64,000 nucleotides of DNA from NCBI RefSeq assembly GCF_016583565.1, contig NZ_NRRF01000006.1, positions 62,001-126,000 on the forward strand. Direction: 5' to 3'. Below, piece by piece: positions 35,271-43,867 of this stretch (position 1 is the first letter of the stretch; the number at the start of each line of letters is the position of its first letter). Below the pieces are notes generated by a model that searched no databases, was not told the DNA's origin, and saw only the letters and a program-made list of their open reading frames with translations. The stretch comes from Thiocystis violacea. Its GTDB lineage: Bacteria > Pseudomonadota > Gammaproteobacteria > Chromatiales > Chromatiaceae. The position numbers were made by a program, and so were the translations under genes.

Positions 35271-36443
35271 ATGACCGCCAAGCCCATGCAGTATCTCGAC
35301 AAAGCCATGACCCAGCTGCACGATCTGGGCCTGGTGCCCGAGGAGGGCGGCGAGCGCGCGCCCATCATCGCCCTGCTGGATCAGATCTCCGAGCTGGACG
35401 AGGGCCGCATCGCCGCCATCGCGCGCACGCTGAGCCAGTCGTCCTTATTCAACGACGTGGTGCGCGAGCAGATCCAGGCCATGGAGATCGGTGAGCGCTA
35501 TGAAGACATCACCAACGCCTTCAACAGCATCCGCGACGACGCCAAGACCATGGTGGATCAGGTCGAGGACGGCAAGATCGACACCTTCGAGCGCCTGGGC
35601 AATGTCTGGATGAAGGTCACCCGGGGCGACATCTCCGCGCGTTTCGACACCATCAAGGAGACCTATCTCGACGTCACCGCGGCGACCAGCGACCAGATCC
35701 AGCGCGAGCACAAGATCCTGGAGGCCTATCAGGACTTCCGCGGGGCGCTGAAGGAGTCCGAGGTGCTGGGGCTCGAGGTGCTCAAGACCGCCGAGGGGCG
35801 GCTCGATGCCGCCAAGGCCGAGGTTAAGACCGCCATGGACGCCGTCGAGGGCTTTCAGGGCCAGGAGCCCGCCGAGCGCGCCCGGCTGGAGCTGGCACGC
35901 GACGAGAAGGTCCGCGCCCTGCAGACCGAAGAGAAACGCTACCAGATCGCCAAGGACCTCTCGGACAACCTGACCATCGCCTACAACACCTCCGAGGTGG
36001 TCATGGCGCGCCTCCTGCAAACCACCAACGCCAAGGAGCGCGTCTACGCGCAGGCGGTCAGCTTCTTCAGCACCAACGAGGTGGTGCTGACCGCGCTGAC
36101 GGCCTCCTTCACCGGCATGTTCGGGCTGCACGAGGGCACTCAGACCGTGGAGGCCATGAAGGAAGGCGTGAGCCAGTCGCTCGAAGTCCTCGCCGACATC
36201 GGCGGCAAGGTCCAGGAGGCCGCCGTCAGGGCCGGCTATGGGCCGACGGTGCGTGCCGATGCGGTCAAGAAGCTGGTCGATTCGGTCGTCAATTGGCAGA
36301 CCCGCTCGCACGAGATCATCGAGGAGATGCGCGTGCAGAGCACCGCCAACGCGACGGAGATCCGCAACGCCGTCGAAGAGGGCAAGCGCAAGCTGGCCCG
36401 GCTCGCGGAGGACGGCAAGGGTCTGAGCGCGGCCGCCCCATGA
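35271..36443 (+). CDS. Cytosolic coiled-coil protein of unknown function
   Basis: 390 residues, almost wholly helical and acidic, without signal peptide or membrane helix. Conserved-looking segments include MQYLDKAMTQLHDLGLVPEEGG, FNDVVREQIQAMEIGERYEDIT and a central coiled coil at about residues 170-240. Its look recalls the TelA-like class of anion-resistance proteins, but I cannot assign it. The ATG at 35271 has GAGGA upstream. Its stop overlaps the next start (ATGA), so translation is coupled. Confidence 0.8.
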   Translation: MTAKPMQYLDKAMTQLHDLGLVPEEGGERAPIIALLDQISELDEGRIAAIARTLSQSSLFNDVVREQIQAMEIGERYEDITNAFNSIRDDAKTMVDQVEDGKIDTFERLGNVWMKVTRGDISARFDTIKETYLDVTAATSDQIQREHKILEAYQDFRGALKESEVLGLEVLKTAEGRLDAAKAEVKTAMDAVEGFQGQEPAERARLELARDEKVRALQTEEKRYQIAKDLSDNLTIAYNTSEVVMARLLQTTNAKERVYAQAVSFFSTNEVVLTALTASFTGMFGLHEGTQTVEAMKEGVSQSLEVLADIGGKVQEAAVRAGYGPTVRADAVKKLVDSVVNWQTRSHEIIEEMRVQSTANATEIRNAVEEGKRKLARLAEDGKGLSAAAP

Positions 36444-37372
36444 GCGCCGCGACCGCCGAGGCCAAGACAGGGGGCGAGACGGACGCGGGCGGGAGACCGC
36501 CCTTGGACGACGTCATGCTCGCCATGGACGTGGTCGACACCCTGCGCAGACGCGAGCGCCTGGTCAGCCGCGAGCTGGACGCCGCGGGCCGCGAGGCGGA
36601 CCTCAAGGCGCGGCTGCACAAGATCTACCAGGCGCAGGGCATCGAGGTCCCGGACCACATCCTCGCGGAGGGCGTCGCGGCACTCAAGGAAGACCGCTTC
36701 GTCTATCGGCCGCCGTCCGCCGGTGTGGCCGTGCGGCTTGCGCGCCTCTACGTCGGCCGCGGCCGCTGGGGCAAATGGCTGCTCGGCGGCGTCAGTGCGC
36801 TCATGGCGGCCTGGGCCATCAACTACGTCGTCTTCGTGGCACCGGATGCGGCCCTGCCGCAACGTCTCGCGGATGTCTACACGGAAACAGTCGCCTTGGC
36901 CAAGTCGGACGATGCCCGCGCGCTTGCCCAGCGCCTGCTCGACACCGGCAGGACCGCCGCAGCGTCCGGCGATGCGGACGCCGCGCGCCAGGCACTGGAA
37001 TCCATCGAAACCTTGCGCACCAGTCTGAGTCAGGAATATCGCCTCCGCATCCTGAACCGCCCAGATGAGCGAACGGGCGTCTGGCGGATACCGGACATCA
37101 ACACCCAGGCGCGGAATTACTACATCATCGTCGAGGCCGTCGATCCCACCGGACGCCTGGTCGAGGTGCCGGTCACCAATGAGGAAACGGGCAAGACGGA
37201 GTCCGTGACGACCTGGGGGCTGCGGGTCGACAAGCAGACCTTCGACCAAGTCGCCCGCGACAAGCAGGACGACGGCATCATCCAGCGGAACCGCTTCGGC
37301 GACAAGCCACGCGGCACCCTCACGCCCAACTACGCGATGCGCACCACGGGCGGCGCCATCACCCACTGGTAA
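36440..37372 (+). CDS. Single-pass membrane protein, DUF6384-like
   Basis: 310 residues. A cytosolic N-terminal half carries LDDVMLAMDVVDTLRRRERLV, helical segments and HKIYQAQGIEVPDHILAEGVAALKEDRF. One transmembrane helix lies near 115-133 (WLLGGVSALMAAWAINYVVF). The C-terminal domain has a conserved-looking VDPTGRLVEVPVTNEETGKTE...GLRVDKQTFDQVARDK pattern. I believe this is the DUF6384 family, but that is from memory. It overlaps the upstream gene by 4 bp and precedes the next by 10 bp. Function is unknown. Confidence 0.8.
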   Translation: MSAATAEAKTGGETDAGGRPPLDDVMLAMDVVDTLRRRERLVSRELDAAGREADLKARLHKIYQAQGIEVPDHILAEGVAALKEDRFVYRPPSAGVAVRLARLYVGRGRWGKWLLGGVSALMAAWAINYVVFVAPDAALPQRLADVYTETVALAKSDDARALAQRLLDTGRTAAASGDADAARQALESIETLRTSLSQEYRLRILNRPDERTGVWRIPDINTQARNYYIIVEAVDPTGRLVEVPVTNEETGKTESVTTWGLRVDKQTFDQVARDKQDDGIIQRNRFGDKPRGTLTPNYAMRTTGGAITHW

Positions 37373-37382
37373 GGGAGCTGAC

Positions 37383-38858
37383 ATGATCTCGGGACGACAA
37401 ACCCTGGCCTCGATCGACCAGGCAGTGGACGCCGAGCGCCGCAAGCTGAATGAGCTAGAACAGCGCATCGAAGCAGCGGGCACGACCCAGCTGGAGCTGC
37501 AGCGCGCGGATGCCGAGGACTATCGCGCCCTCGCCCGCACCCGCGTGGATCTGCTCGCGGCGGGCGAGCTGGTGCGCCACATCGACCAGGCCGAGCAGCA
37601 GGTGATGGCATTGCTGAGGGCACGCGACGCGGCCGTCACAGCCAGTGCGGCACGCATCCAGGCCGCCGACGAGGAGCGCAATCAGCTAGAGGCGGCGCGC
37701 AAGGCGCAAGCCGACCGGGTCGAGCGCGCGGCCGAGGCCGTGGACACGGCCGAGGCCAGCACGCAAGCCAGACTGGACGCGGACCCCGTCTATCAGCACC
37801 AGCGCCAGCTCGCCAAAGAGGCGGAGCGCACCGCCCTGCACGCCAGTGAAAAGGCCGCCGAAAGCGCGCACGAGAAAGACCACAAGGGCGCCTCCTACCG
37901 CGAGGATCCCCTCTTCATCTATCTCTGGGAGCGCGGCCATGGCACCTCGACCTACAAGGCCAACCCCCTCTACCGCTGGCTCGACGCCAAGGTCGCCCGC
38001 CTGATCGGCTTCGCGGACGCGCGCGCGAACTACGCACGCCTGAACGAAATCCCCGAGCGGCTGCGCACGCATGCGGAGTCGCTCAAGCGGGCGGCCGATG
38101 CGGCCTTCGAGACACTTAAGGCGCTGGACACGGCGGCGCGGGAGGCGGACGGCATCCCGACGCTGGAGGCCGCGCTCGAACAGGAGCAGCAGGCCCTGAG
38201 CGCCATCGACGCCCGCATCGAGGCCGCCGAGGCGCGGCGCCAAACGCTGGTCTCGGAAAAGGCCGCCTTCGCCGCCGGGGAGGATGCACACACCAAGCAG
38301 GCCGTTGACTACCTGGCCGCCGAGCTTGAACGCGAGGACCTCATGGCGCTGCGGCGCGAAGCCATGCTCACCCCCTTTCCGGACGACGACCTCATCGTCA
38401 GCCGCCTGCTCGCGCGCGAGGACGAGCGCCGTCGACTCCAGGCATCCGCGCAAGGACTCGGCGACAGCCTGGGGCAGCAGCGCGCGCGCCTGAGCGAACT
38501 CGAATCCCTGCGCGTCGACCTCAAGCGCAGCGGCTACGACCGCCCCGGCTCCACCTTCCAGGACGGCGGCCTGGTCGCCCTCATGCTCGGCAACTTCCTC
38601 AACGGCATGCTCGACCGCAACGGGCTCTGGAGGGTGCTGCAGGAGCAGCAGCGCTATCGGCCGCCACGCAGCGACCCCGGTTTCGGCTCCGGCGGCTTCG
38701 GGCGCGGCAGCGTCTGGGGCGGCGGGCTTGGAGACCTCGGCAATCTCGGAGACATCGTCTCCGGCGGCCTGGGTCGCAGCCGCGGGGGCGGCGGCGGACG
38801 GGGTCCAAGCGGCGGATCTCGCGGAAGCGGCGGCTTTCGCACCGGCGGCGGCTTTTGA
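37383..38858 (+). CDS. Long coiled-coil protein with glycine-rich C-terminus
   Basis: 491 residues. The first about 410 are Ala/Glu/Arg-rich coiled coil, interrupted by a conserved-looking central motif (DPLFIYLWERGHGTSTY, NPLYRWLDAKVARLIGF). A short hydrophobic patch (LVALMLGNFLNGML) precedes a tail of GGGFG, GRGGG and GSRGSGG units. The tail could drive assembly. A GGGAG site precedes the ATG. It is the last gene of the operon and is followed by a hairpin (38883-38906). No signal peptide is visible. The family is not known to me. Confidence 0.78.
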   Translation: MISGRQTLASIDQAVDAERRKLNELEQRIEAAGTTQLELQRADAEDYRALARTRVDLLAAGELVRHIDQAEQQVMALLRARDAAVTASAARIQAADEERNQLEAARKAQADRVERAAEAVDTAEASTQARLDADPVYQHQRQLAKEAERTALHASEKAAESAHEKDHKGASYREDPLFIYLWERGHGTSTYKANPLYRWLDAKVARLIGFADARANYARLNEIPERLRTHAESLKRAADAAFETLKALDTAAREADGIPTLEAALEQEQQALSAIDARIEAAEARRQTLVSEKAAFAAGEDAHTKQAVDYLAAELEREDLMALRREAMLTPFPDDDLIVSRLLAREDERRRLQASAQGLGDSLGQQRARLSELESLRVDLKRSGYDRPGSTFQDGGLVALMLGNFLNGMLDRNGLWRVLQEQQRYRPPRSDPGFGSGGFGRGSVWGGGLGDLGNLGDIVSGGLGRSRGGGGGRGPSGGSRGSGGFRTGGGF

Positions 38859-38882
38859 GCTGCCTTCCTCCGCCAGCCACTG

Positions 38883-38906
38883 AACCGGCACCGGGTAGCG
38901 CCGGTT
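38883..38906 (+). terminator. Hairpin at end of the coiled-coil operon
   Basis: AACCGGC pairs with GCCGGTT (7 bp) around a 10-base loop, 24 bp after the stop. There is no T-tract. Confidence 0.4.
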
Positions 38907-38999
38907 GACTCGCAGCAAGCGCGGGTGGCTGACATTCTGTGTGATGGGCCTGTTGCTGACCAATCAGGTGTGCTCGTCGGGCTTCGGCGAGCCCAGATC

Positions 39000-39037
39000 T
39001 ATATACGGTTGACGATATATACAGCCGCGCATATATT
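39000..39037 (+). promoter_or_regulatory. arsR promoter with three in-phase TATATA operator-like repeats
   Basis: A sigma-70 promoter with -35 TTGACG (39009-39014), a 17-bp spacer and -10 TATATT (39032-39037). Overlapping it, TATATA occurs at 39000, 39016 and (as TATATT) 39032, exactly 16 bp apart. This arrangement suits autorepression by ArsR. Transcription would start about 7 bases after the -10, which coincides with the arsR ATG at 39044, so the transcript is probably leaderless; no ribosome site is visible upstream. Confidence 0.7.
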
Positions 39038-39043
39038 TGCGGC

Positions 39044-39397
39044 ATGCCGCTTACGCCAACCACCCTCTTCGCCGCCCTTGCCCATGACATCCGTCTGCGC
39101 TGTCTGGTGCTGCTGCTGCGCCATGAGGAGCTGTGCGTCTGCGAGCTGACCCATGCGACAGGTGCTGTCCAGCCCCATGTCTCGCGCCACCTGGCACAGC
39201 TGCGCGAGCTTGAGCTGGTCTCGGACCGGCGCGAGGGTCTTTGGGTTTACTACCGCATCCGTCCCGCGCTGCCGGCCTGGATTCAGGGCGTGCTGCGGGA
39301 AACGGCCGCCGGGGTGGCGGATCAAGCGCCCTTCACGGATGACGAGCAGGCCTTGTCGAACATGGCCAATCGGCCGTCGGCGTCGCGCTGCGCCTGA
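39044..39397 (+). CDS. arsR: ArsR-family arsenite-responsive repressor
   Basis: 117 residues, a winged-helix ArsR/SmtB repressor. The metalloid-binding motif ELCVCELT (Cys31 and Cys33) sits in the alpha-3 helix as in classic As(III) sensors. The recognition helix includes QPHVSRHLAQLRELELV, and the wing is SDRREGLWVYYRI. Arsenite binding would release it from the promoter immediately upstream. It starts the ars operon. No Shine-Dalgarno sequence precedes the ATG, consistent with a leaderless message. Confidence 0.93.
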   Translation: MPLTPTTLFAALAHDIRLRCLVLLLRHEELCVCELTHATGAVQPHVSRHLAQLRELELVSDRREGLWVYYRIRPALPAWIQGVLRETAAGVADQAPFTDDEQALSNMANRPSASRCA

Positions 39398-39459
39398 CGT
39401 CGGGCGGCGCGACCTTTCTTCCCCGAGCAGATGCCTGGGCTCACCCGCGGGAGACGAGC

Positions 39460-40407
39460 ATGACCCCTTCCATTCAGCGATTTCTCCGTTCCTCGGCCGC
39501 GCTCTGGCTGCTCGTCGGTATGACGGCGGCCTGGGCTGACGCGCTGACGAGGGTTCGGGTTGCGACCGACGTCTACGCCCTGATCGGCTCGACCGGCGCG
39601 CGCACCGCGGAGAACGATGCACTCAACTGCAACCTCGGATTCGTCGTGACCGATCAGGGTGTGGTGCTGATCGACTCGGGCGCCTCGCGCGAGGGCGCCA
39701 AGCGAATCGCGGCGGCCATCCGCGCGGTGACCGACCGGCCGGTGAAATGGGTCATCAATACCGGCAGCCAGGACCACCGCTGGCTGGGTAACGGCTATTT
39801 CGCCGAGCAGGGCGCCGAGATCATCGCCTTGAGCCGCACGGCCGCGACCCAGAAGACCTACGGCGACCAGCATCTGGCCAATCTGAGCGCCGTCCTCGGC
39901 GAGCGGCTGGCGGGGACCGAGCCCGTGACGGCCAGCGCACCCTTGGCGGGCGATCAGGCGCGCCTGGACCTGGGCGGCGTCCGCATCGAGCTGCTGGATC
40001 TCGGCGACGCCCACTTCCCTGGCGATGCCGTGGTCTGGCTGCCGGCGCAGCGGGTCCTGTTCGCCGGCGATCTGGTCTACAACGACCGCCTGCTCGGCGT
40101 GCTGCCGAGCAGCCGCGTGGCGAGCTGGCGCGCGGCCTTTCACCGGATGGAGGCCCTGAAGCCGGATGTCCTGGTGCCCGGACACGGCAGCGTCGGCGAT
40201 CTCGCCAAGGCCCAGCGCGACACCGGGGACTATCTGGACTGGCTGGTCGAGCAGGTCGGCACGGCTCGGGCGGATTGGGAACCGTTGGACGAGGTCGTCG
40301 CCCGGCTGGCGGACGCGCCCCAGTTCAGTGGCCTGGAGAACTTCGACAGCCTGCACCGCCAGAACATCAACCGCGCCTATCTCGACTTCGAGCGCGGCGG
40401 CAACTGA
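39460..40407 (+). CDS. Exported MBL-fold protein with altered metal site
   Basis: 315 residues with a signal peptide (ending near AWADAL), so periplasmic. The metallo-beta-lactamase fold is clear: GVVLIDSGAS, DAHFPGDAVVWLPAQRVLFAGDLVY and VLVPGHGSVGD. In the usual HxHxDH motif the first two His are absent, because the segment reads NTGSQDHRW (about 100-108); Asp105 and His106 remain. Zinc site 1 is therefore incomplete. It lies between arsR and arsC, so it should be arsenic-induced; its reaction is unknown. Confidence 0.85.
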   Translation: MTPSIQRFLRSSAALWLLVGMTAAWADALTRVRVATDVYALIGSTGARTAENDALNCNLGFVVTDQGVVLIDSGASREGAKRIAAAIRAVTDRPVKWVINTGSQDHRWLGNGYFAEQGAEIIALSRTAATQKTYGDQHLANLSAVLGERLAGTEPVTASAPLAGDQARLDLGGVRIELLDLGDAHFPGDAVVWLPAQRVLFAGDLVYNDRLLGVLPSSRVASWRAAFHRMEALKPDVLVPGHGSVGDLAKAQRDTGDYLDWLVEQVGTARADWEPLDEVVARLADAPQFSGLENFDSLHRQNINRAYLDFERGGN

Positions 40408-40431
40408 CTCTCAACGCCAAAGGACGCACCC

Positions 40432-40866
40432 ATGACGACCGAGCCAAAGACCGTCCTGGTCCTCTGCACCGGCAACTCCTGCCGCTCGCAGATGGCCGAG
40501 GTCCTTCTCAATCACGACCTGGCCGGACAGGTCCGCGCGCGCTCCGCCGGAACCCGTCCTCAGCCCAAGGTGGCGGACGGCGCCATCGCGGCGCTGCGGG
40601 ACGCCGGGCTGCCGACCGATGGGCTCTACCCGAAAGACATCGACACCTTGATCGACACGCCGATCGATCTGGTGGTGACCGTCTGCGACAACGCCAAGGA
40701 GAGCTGCCCCGTGTTTCCGCGCCCGATCCAGCAGATCCATCTCGCGTTCCACGATCCGCACGGCGAGCCGTTGGAGTCCTTCATCCGCGTGCGTGACGAC
40801 ATCCGCGCACGGTTGGTGCCTGCCGTTGCGCAGGCGCTTGGTCTGCACGCGGCAGCGGCGGAGTAG
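40432..40866 (+). CDS. arsC: Arsenate reductase, low-molecular-weight phosphatase type
   Basis: 144 residues. The P-loop CTGNSCR holds nucleophile Cys12 with Cys17 and Arg18. The redox pair Cys85 and Cys92 (VTVCDNAKESCP) marks the thioredoxin-coupled ArsC class rather than the glutaredoxin-coupled one. It reduces arsenate to arsenite for export by the next gene product. It is spaced 24 bp after the MBL gene and 3 bp before acr3. Confidence 0.95.
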   Translation: MTTEPKTVLVLCTGNSCRSQMAEVLLNHDLAGQVRARSAGTRPQPKVADGAIAALRDAGLPTDGLYPKDIDTLIDTPIDLVVTVCDNAKESCPVFPRPIQQIHLAFHDPHGEPLESFIRVRDDIRARLVPAVAQALGLHAAAAE

Positions 40867-40869
40867 CCC

Positions 40870-41958
40870 ATGTCGGTTCAGTGCGAGATCGCCATCAAAG
40901 AGGCCGCCGGGGCGCCCATGAGCGTCTTCGAGCGCTGGCTGACGCTCTGGGTCGGGCTTTGCATCCTGGTCGGCATCGGACTCGGCCAATGGTTTCCGGC
41001 ACCTTTCCAGTTGCTCGGGCGGCTGGAGATCGCCCAGGTCAACCTCCCCGTCGGGCTGCTGATCTGGGTGATGATCATCCCCATGCTGATGAAGGTCGAC
41101 TTCGGCGCCCTGCACCAGGTGCGCTCGCACTGGAAGGGCATCGGCGTCACCCTCTTCGTCAACTGGGCCGTGAAGCCCTTTTCCATGGCCCTGCTGGCCT
41201 GGCTCTTCATTCGCGGCCTCTTCGCGCCCTGGCTCCCGGCCGAGCAGCTGGACAGCTACGTGGCCGGGCTCATTCTGCTTGCCGCCGCGCCCTGCACCGC
41301 CATGGTCTTCGTCTGGAGCCGCCTGACGGGCGGGGATCCCTATTTCACCCTGTCGCAGGTCGCGCTCAACGACAGCATCATGGTCTTCGCCTTCGCGCCC
41401 ATCGTCGGGCTGCTGCTCGGGCTCTCGTCCATCGTCGTGCCCTGGGAGACGCTGCTGACGTCCGTGGTGCTCTATATCCTCATCCCGGTGATCATCGCCC
41501 AGGTCTGGCGCAGCCGACTCCTGCAAAAGGGTCAGGATCGTTTCGACGCCACCCTGGAGACCCTGGGGCATGCCTCGATCCTGGCCCTGCTCGCGACCCT
41601 GGTCTTGCTCTTCGCCTTCCAGGGCAAGGCGATCCTGGAGCAGCCGCTGATCATCCTGCTCCTGGCCGTACCCATCCTCATCCAGGTCTTTTTCAACTCC
41701 GCACTGGCCTATTGGCTCAACCGCAAGGTGGGTGAGAAGCACAGCGTCGCCTGTCCGTCCGCGCTGATCGGCGCCTCCAACTTCTTCGAGCTGGCGGTCG
41801 CCGCGGCCATCTCGCTCTTCGGGTTCGAGTCCGGCGCGGCCCTGGCGACGGTGGTCGGCGTGCTCATCGAAGTGCCGGTGATGCTGCTGGTGGTGCGGGT
41901 CGTGAATCGCACCAAGGGCTGGTACGAGGAGGGCCGCGCGGTCGCCGCTCATGTTTGA
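40870..41958 (+). CDS. acr3: Arsenite efflux transporter, ACR3 family
   Basis: 362 residues with about ten transmembrane helices. Family markers are the APCTAMVFVWSRL segment, with the conserved Cys in the Pro-Cys-Thr motif used for As(III) translocation, and ALIGASNFFELAVAAAISLFG near the end. It exports arsenite produced by ArsC. The start at 40870 gives a short cytosolic leader; ATG 40918 is an alternative. It overlaps the downstream permease by 8 bp, which indicates translational coupling. Confidence 0.94.
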   Translation: MSVQCEIAIKEAAGAPMSVFERWLTLWVGLCILVGIGLGQWFPAPFQLLGRLEIAQVNLPVGLLIWVMIIPMLMKVDFGALHQVRSHWKGIGVTLFVNWAVKPFSMALLAWLFIRGLFAPWLPAEQLDSYVAGLILLAAAPCTAMVFVWSRLTGGDPYFTLSQVALNDSIMVFAFAPIVGLLLGLSSIVVPWETLLTSVVLYILIPVIIAQVWRSRLLQKGQDRFDATLETLGHASILALLATLVLLFAFQGKAILEQPLIILLLAVPILIQVFFNSALAYWLNRKVGEKHSVACPSALIGASNFFELAVAAAISLFGFESGAALATVVGVLIEVPVMLLVVRVVNRTKGWYEEGRAVAAHV

Positions 41959-42904
41959 TGCCTTCGCTCGTCTGGTCGCCTTCCAGGTTCTGCGGCTGAG
42001 CCCAGAATCCCATCTCGGCGCGGCCATCCACTTCTTCGTCATGGACGTGGTGAAGATCTTCGTGCTCCTGGTGCTCGTCATCTATGTGATGGGACTGTTG
42101 CGCGCCATGCTCTCGCCCGAGCGGGTGCGCGCCTTCGTCCGCGACCGCCCGGACTGGCAGGCGCGCGGCATGGCCGTCACCCTGGGCGCCGTGACGCCCT
42201 TCTGCTCCTGCTCCTCGGTGCCGCTCTTCATCGGTTTCGTCGAGGCGGGCATCCCGCTGGGCGTGACCTTCTCCTTCCTGATCGCGAGTCCGATGATCAA
42301 TGAGGTCGCCGCCGTCATCCTGGTCGGCGTCCTGGGCTGGAAGCTCGCCGCGCTCTACGTCGCCGCCGGGCTCCTGGTCGCCTGGTTCGGCGGCATCGCC
42401 ATGCAGGCGTTCCGCCCCGAGCGCTGGGTCGAGGACTATGTCTGGAAGATCCACATGGGCGAGGCGGCGATGATCGAGCCGGATAAGAGCTTGATGGGCC
42501 GCCATCGTTACGCGGTCGGCGAAGTCAGAGAGATCGTCGGCCGCATCTGGCTCTGGGTGCTGATCGGGGTCGGCGTCGGCGCGCTCTTCCATGGCTTCGT
42601 CCCGGCCGGCTGGGTGACCGCTCACCTGGGCGGCGATGACTGGTATACGGTCCCAGCCGCTGTGCTGCTGGGAATTCCGCTCTATTCGAACGCCACCGGC
42701 ATCATCCCTGTGGCGGAGGCGATGCTGGGCAAAGGGGTGGCGGTCGGCACGACCCTGGCCCTGATGATGAGTGTCGCCGCCCTGTCGCTGCCCGAGATGC
42801 TCATCCTGCGCAAGGTCATCCGCTGGCAGGCGCTGGCCCTGTTCGCCGGGGTGCTGGCGGTCGCCTTCACCCTGGTCGGCTGGGGTTTCAATCTGATTAC
42901 TTGA
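41951..42904 (+). CDS. arsP: ArsP-type permease (DUF318 family)
   Basis: 317 residues with about eight membrane helices. The family signature TPFCSCSSVPLFIGF carries the Cys pair used for organoarsenical or As(III) handling, followed by LIASPMINEVA and, later, LYSNATGIIPVAEAMLGKG. ArsP members export trivalent organoarsenicals; YraQ-like relatives are uncharacterised. Operon position between acr3 and a mini-thioredoxin supports arsenic function. It is 9 bp upstream of the next gene. Confidence 0.87.
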   Translation: MFDAFARLVAFQVLRLSPESHLGAAIHFFVMDVVKIFVLLVLVIYVMGLLRAMLSPERVRAFVRDRPDWQARGMAVTLGAVTPFCSCSSVPLFIGFVEAGIPLGVTFSFLIASPMINEVAAVILVGVLGWKLAALYVAAGLLVAWFGGIAMQAFRPERWVEDYVWKIHMGEAAMIEPDKSLMGRHRYAVGEVREIVGRIWLWVLIGVGVGALFHGFVPAGWVTAHLGGDDWYTVPAAVLLGIPLYSNATGIIPVAEAMLGKGVAVGTTLALMMSVAALSLPEMLILRKVIRWQALALFAGVLAVAFTLVGWGFNLIT

Positions 42905-42913
42905 GGTATCTCG

Positions 42914-43150
42914 ATGAAGAAATTCAAAGTGTTGGGCGGCGGCTGCCGCAACTGTGAAGTCACCGCCAATGCGATCACGCAGGCGGCCAGGGAGGCGGGC
43001 GTGGAGATCGAGCTTGTGAAGGTGACGGACATGGCCGAGATCCTCGGCTTCGGCGTCATGTCCACGCCCGGCGTGGTGCTGGACGGCAAGGTGGTCCACG
43101 CGGGGAGCATCCCGGGACCGGATCAGATCCGGGCGTGGGTGCGCGAGTGA
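42914..43150 (+). CDS. Redox-active mini-thioredoxin-like protein
   Basis: 78 residues, a glutaredoxin-like fold of the MTH895/TM0996 small thioredoxin type (redox-active disulfide protein 2). The CxxC is Cys11-Arg-Asn-Cys14, and the cis-Pro sits in MSTPGVVLDG. It often follows DUF318 permease genes and probably supplies reducing power to the Cys pair of the permease, or acts with ArsC. It has a GAGGTATC site upstream. It is the last intact gene of the ars operon. Confidence 0.88.
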   Translation: MKKFKVLGGGCRNCEVTANAITQAAREAGVEIELVKVTDMAEILGFGVMSTPGVVLDGKVVHAGSIPGPDQIRAWVRE

Positions 43151-43170
43151 GCTGGCGTTAAGGGGAGCCG

Positions 43171-43462
43171 ATGCTGGTCTTCGCGCTGTTCACCAGTGTT
43201 GCGGCACTGCGAGCGCAGGCCGAGGATAGCCGCTAACGGGTCGAGCGGTCGCCAAGGATGCAGGCCCACATGCTGGCGAACATGCGCGACCACCTGGTGG
43301 CGCTTGAGACCATCACACGGCAGCGCCATGCACCGCGCCGCGAGCCGGCTTGCCGTCGCGGCCCGCGATGCCGAGGGGAGCGGGGAGCGGGCCGGCTCCC
43401 AGGCACTGGCACGGCAGCAGATCGGCGGGGCTCCGGCCGCACGTATCCGGCTAGCTGGATGA
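43171..43462 (+). pseudogene. Decayed secreted cytochrome-like/helical protein gene
   Basis: ATG 43171 has GGGGAG upstream and encodes a signal peptide (MLVFALFTSVAALRAQA) followed by an in-frame TAA after 21 codons. The same frame resumes as RMQAHMLANMRDHLVALETITRQ (ATG 43258). A frame change then leads to SAMHRAASRLAVAARDAEGSG, which ends at 43462. The pieces recall a small secreted family I remember as having a C-terminal CxxCH haem site; none is left here. So there is one stop, one frameshift or deletion, and a lost C-terminus. It was originally the last gene of the ars unit. Confidence 0.55.
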
Positions 43463-43867
43463 ACGTGACCTGCGCGCATCTTCGCGTCTCCGCGTGCTGT
43501 CTTGCGAGCAGGACTTGTCGCAAATCATGCAGTTGTATGAAGCTCTTACTTACTTTGTGCAGCGATGCGAGACCGACCCTGGACCATCGGACTCAGATCG
43601 TCGAGATCGTCGAGTTCGGGATAGGAACAATCGGGGGGCGGGTCTTGGAGATCGCCGGCCCCAAGCATCTGCCCCCCAACACAGCCACCGGCTGCGCCAC
43701 GTCCCGCCTCAGCGCCAGATGATCAGACCCACACCCAACAATTCAATTGCCAGCGGCGCTGCACGTCAGCTGGCCAGTTCGCGCGATAACATGACTGCCT
43801 GCCTTCGCCTTGAATCCTCGATCAAAGGTGACCGCCCGACTAGGATGTTCAATCCCCCGTCATTCTT
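43463..43867. other. Non-coding or scrambled region between ars operon and IS remnant
   Basis: About 400 bp with no frame I can support. A short imperfect repeat (GATCGTCGA) occurs near 43595-43612. Base composition becomes more mixed here, as expected at the edge of an acquired segment. Confidence 0.4.
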
